In this document: piece after piece, positions 62,841 to 64,000 of the stretch
Layout of the letters: every line of letters starts with the position of its first letter
How positions within the stretch are numbered: the first letter of the stretch is position 1
DNA from: Sphingomonas endophytica
GTDB taxonomy: Bacteria; Pseudomonadota; Alphaproteobacteria; Sphingomonadales; Sphingomonadaceae
Assembly: GCF_001476895.1 (NCBI RefSeq)
Contig: NZ_LDTB01000026.1
Span: 32,147 to 96,146, forward strand
Reading direction: 5' to 3'
Length of the DNA: 64,000 nt
Translations under genes and position numbers: made by a program
The notes under the pieces: generated by a model
Told to the model about the DNA's origin: nothing
What the model saw: only the letters and a program-made list of their open reading frames with translations
The model's database searches: none

Positions 62841-63476
62841 TCACCCGCCGCGCAATCGGTCCTGTACCGCCGAACGCTGCGTAGCGGCACGGGCGCGGAA
62901 TGCCCGCGCCTGCGCAGCAATCGCTCCGGTAAGGCGATTGACCCGCGCGCTGGCGATCCCCGCCTTTTCGGAGGCCGCCCCCACGTCGGCCTGAAGCGCG
63001 CGCACCTGCGGGGCCAACGATGCCAGCGTCGACTGGTCGTGCCGCTGCGTGGCGGCCGCCCGCGCGTCGAGCGCGGTGTCCAGCTTCAGACGCAGCACGG
63101 TGCGCCGCGCCTCGTACAGGTCGCGCTGCGCGCGAGCATCCTCGATCCGGCGAATCAGCGCCTCTCGCTGCGCGGCAGCGGCCTGGCGTTCCTCCGTGAA
63201 CCGGCGCTCGGCAGCGGCCAGCGACTGCGCCACGTGAGGATCGCTTCGGCGCGCGAGCAGCGTCTGCGGGAAAGCGATCGTCTCGCTGCCATTCGCAAGC
63301 GCGGCAAGCCGCGCCTCCTCCGCCGTCAACCGGTCGGTACCCTGGATCGCGACCCGATCGGGCACCCGTGCGGTGCAGGCGATCGACGCCAGGCCCGCCA
63401 TGCCGAACAGACCCGCAAAGGCGAACGCGCGACGCAGCGCCGCGGCCGCGTCATCATTCAGTGCCTTGGACCGCAT
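62841..63476 (-). CDS. Coiled-coil membrane protein, unknown
   Basis: 211-aa protein with an N-terminal hydrophobic helix (about 18-36, FAFAGLFGMAGLASIACTA) and a long periplasmic helical region rich in Ala, Arg, Gln and Glu (about 90-200), predicted to form a coiled coil. The pattern resembles membrane-fusion or polymer-export hairpin proteins, but no family motif is clear. The start is ATG 63476; a longer in-frame start exists 27 codons upstream without conserved features. Converges on the ExoY-like gene (21-bp gap). Confidence 0.65.
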   Translation of the reverse strand: MRSKALNDDAAAALRRAFAFAGLFGMAGLASIACTARVPDRVAIQGTDRLTAEEARLAALANGSETIAFPQTLLARRSDPHVAQSLAAAERRFTEERQAAAAQREALIRRIEDARAQRDLYEARRTVLRLKLDTALDARAAATQRHDQSTLASLAPQVRALQADVGAASEKAGIASARVNRLTGAIAAQARAFRARAATQRSAVQDRLRGG

Positions 63477-63639
63477 CAATGCTTCCACTCGACAACACTC
63501 CCCGCAATTGATGAGGACCACACGGTAAGTCACAAAGATTAACATCGGGTAAGCCACCGAAAAGTGCCTGAAAAGCGGTTCGTTTCACCTTTGGAACATC
63601 TTGAATAACCGTTGTTGACGGCATTTTTCCCGACCGCAA

Positions 63640-63654
63640 TTAACCGGACCTTTA
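63640..63654. promoter_or_regulatory. CtrA-like box upstream of the terminal lipoprotein
   Basis: TTAA (63640-63643), CCGGACC (7 nt), TTTA (63651-63654): one mismatch from TTAA-N7-TTAA. It is 69 bp before the GTG of the next gene and 164 bp upstream of the coiled-coil gene start on the other strand. Confidence 0.4.
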
Positions 63655-63722
63655 GCCGCGCGCCGTAACTGCTTGCCATCCGTCGATCGGGGCGGTGGCA
63701 GTTCGGATACTGGCAGGACATC

Positions 63723-64000
63723 GTGTCGATCTCGCGGCTTCGCTCACAACTTCTTCTGGCGACCGCGTCGCTCACCCTGGCCAGCTGTGGCGGCGGGGGG
63801 GGCGGCGGTTCGGGTAGCGGCGCGACCACGCCCGTCACCGTCGTCACCGCGCCCACCCCGACTCCCACGTCGGTCGGACCGGGCAGTGCCGGCCCGGGCG
63901 TCACGCCCACGCCCTCGCCCAGCCCGTCCCCGTCGCCGTCCCCGTCAGCCACCGATGGCGGCATCGTCATCGTGGCACCGACGCCTGCGCCCAGTCCGAC
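63723..64000 (+). CDS. Gly-rich lipoprotein, N-terminal part (runs off the window)
   Basis: An open frame from GTG 63723 to the window end encodes a lipoprotein signal (SISRLRSQLLLATASLTLASC, Cys22), seven consecutive Gly, then a Thr/Pro/Ser/Val linker with PTPTPTS and PSPSPSPSPS repeats. Its start resembles the first DUF1996 lipoprotein (LASC + Gly run + Pro/Thr/Ser linker). It may be another secreted DUF1996-type or polymer-modifying protein; the domain is beyond the window. Confidence 0.75.
   Translation, partial: MSISRLRSQLLLATASLTLASCGGGGGGGSGSGATTPVTVVTAPTPTPTSVGPGSAGPGVTPTPSPSPSPSPSPSATDGGIVIVAPTPAPSP

Overview
The window looks like chromosome of a sphingomonad (Sphingomonadales, Alphaproteobacteria), most likely Sphingomonas or a close relative. 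The evidence is the high G+C, the core gene order tsaB-rimI-fur-plsC ... miaB-phoH-ybeY-corC-lnt-metK-trmB, a PEPxxWA-type sorting signal together with an exosortase-V-like enzyme, and the dense overlapping ATGA/GTGA/TGATG junctions. No rRNA, tRNA, CRISPR array, IS element or phage gene was recognised.

Bases 1-17.1 kb are a housekeeping block for tRNA modification, ribosome quality control, lipoprotein maturation and SAM synthesis. It carries insertions: a VapBC-like toxin-antitoxin pair translationally coupled between phoH and ybeY; a katG / sorbosone-dehydrogenase-like / PHA-system-like segment between corC and lnt; and a PAP2 phosphatase plus a secreted unknown between metK and trmB. A near-perfect 16-bp palindrome upstream of metK looks like a SAM-metabolism operator.

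Bases 17.1-26.8 kb hold stress and signalling genes: a formate/nitrite-type transporter, a DUF3833 protein, an SGNH hydrolase, the large catalase KatE, a soluble chemoreceptor-like protein, a PAS-GAF hybrid histidine kinase and a DEAD-box RNA helicase. Bases 27.0-33.8 kb are a minus-strand housekeeping run: metallophosphatase, folA, ribF-ileS-lspA-DUF3035 lipoprotein and ruvA.

From about 33.8 kb to the end the window is dominated by surface-polymer genes. The first part has a branching GlcNAc-transferase-like enzyme, a PEPxxWA-CTERM protein, a GT26 enzyme, a large polyprenyl glycosylphosphotransferase and a TPR lipoprotein. These are followed by a Wza-like export protein, an outer-membrane barrel, a Wzc/GumC-like co-polymerase and a tyrosine-kinase-like ATPase that is frameshifted in this sequence. 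Next come an EpsD-type PPIase, a small XrtV accessory protein, EpsI and exosortase V. The glycan-building section then has GT2, UDP-glucuronate decarboxylase, acyltransferase, GT4, Wzx-like flippase, GT2, GT4, GT25 and a Wzy/ligase. After it come two tandem DUF1996 proteins, a tiny membrane protein, a PilZ protein, a second (ExoY-like) priming transferase, a coiled-coil membrane protein and the start of a Gly-rich lipoprotein cut by the window edge. Together they describe Wzx/Wzy-type exopolysaccharide synthesis intertwined with exosortase protein sorting and probable c-di-GMP control.

The points most worth a second look are the deletion/frameshift at the Walker A of the tyrosine kinase, the paired DUF1996 proteins at the distal end of the polymer cluster, a set of TTAA-N7-TTAA-like boxes in front of the distal genes, and the toxin-antitoxin pair embedded in the phoH-ybeY operon.
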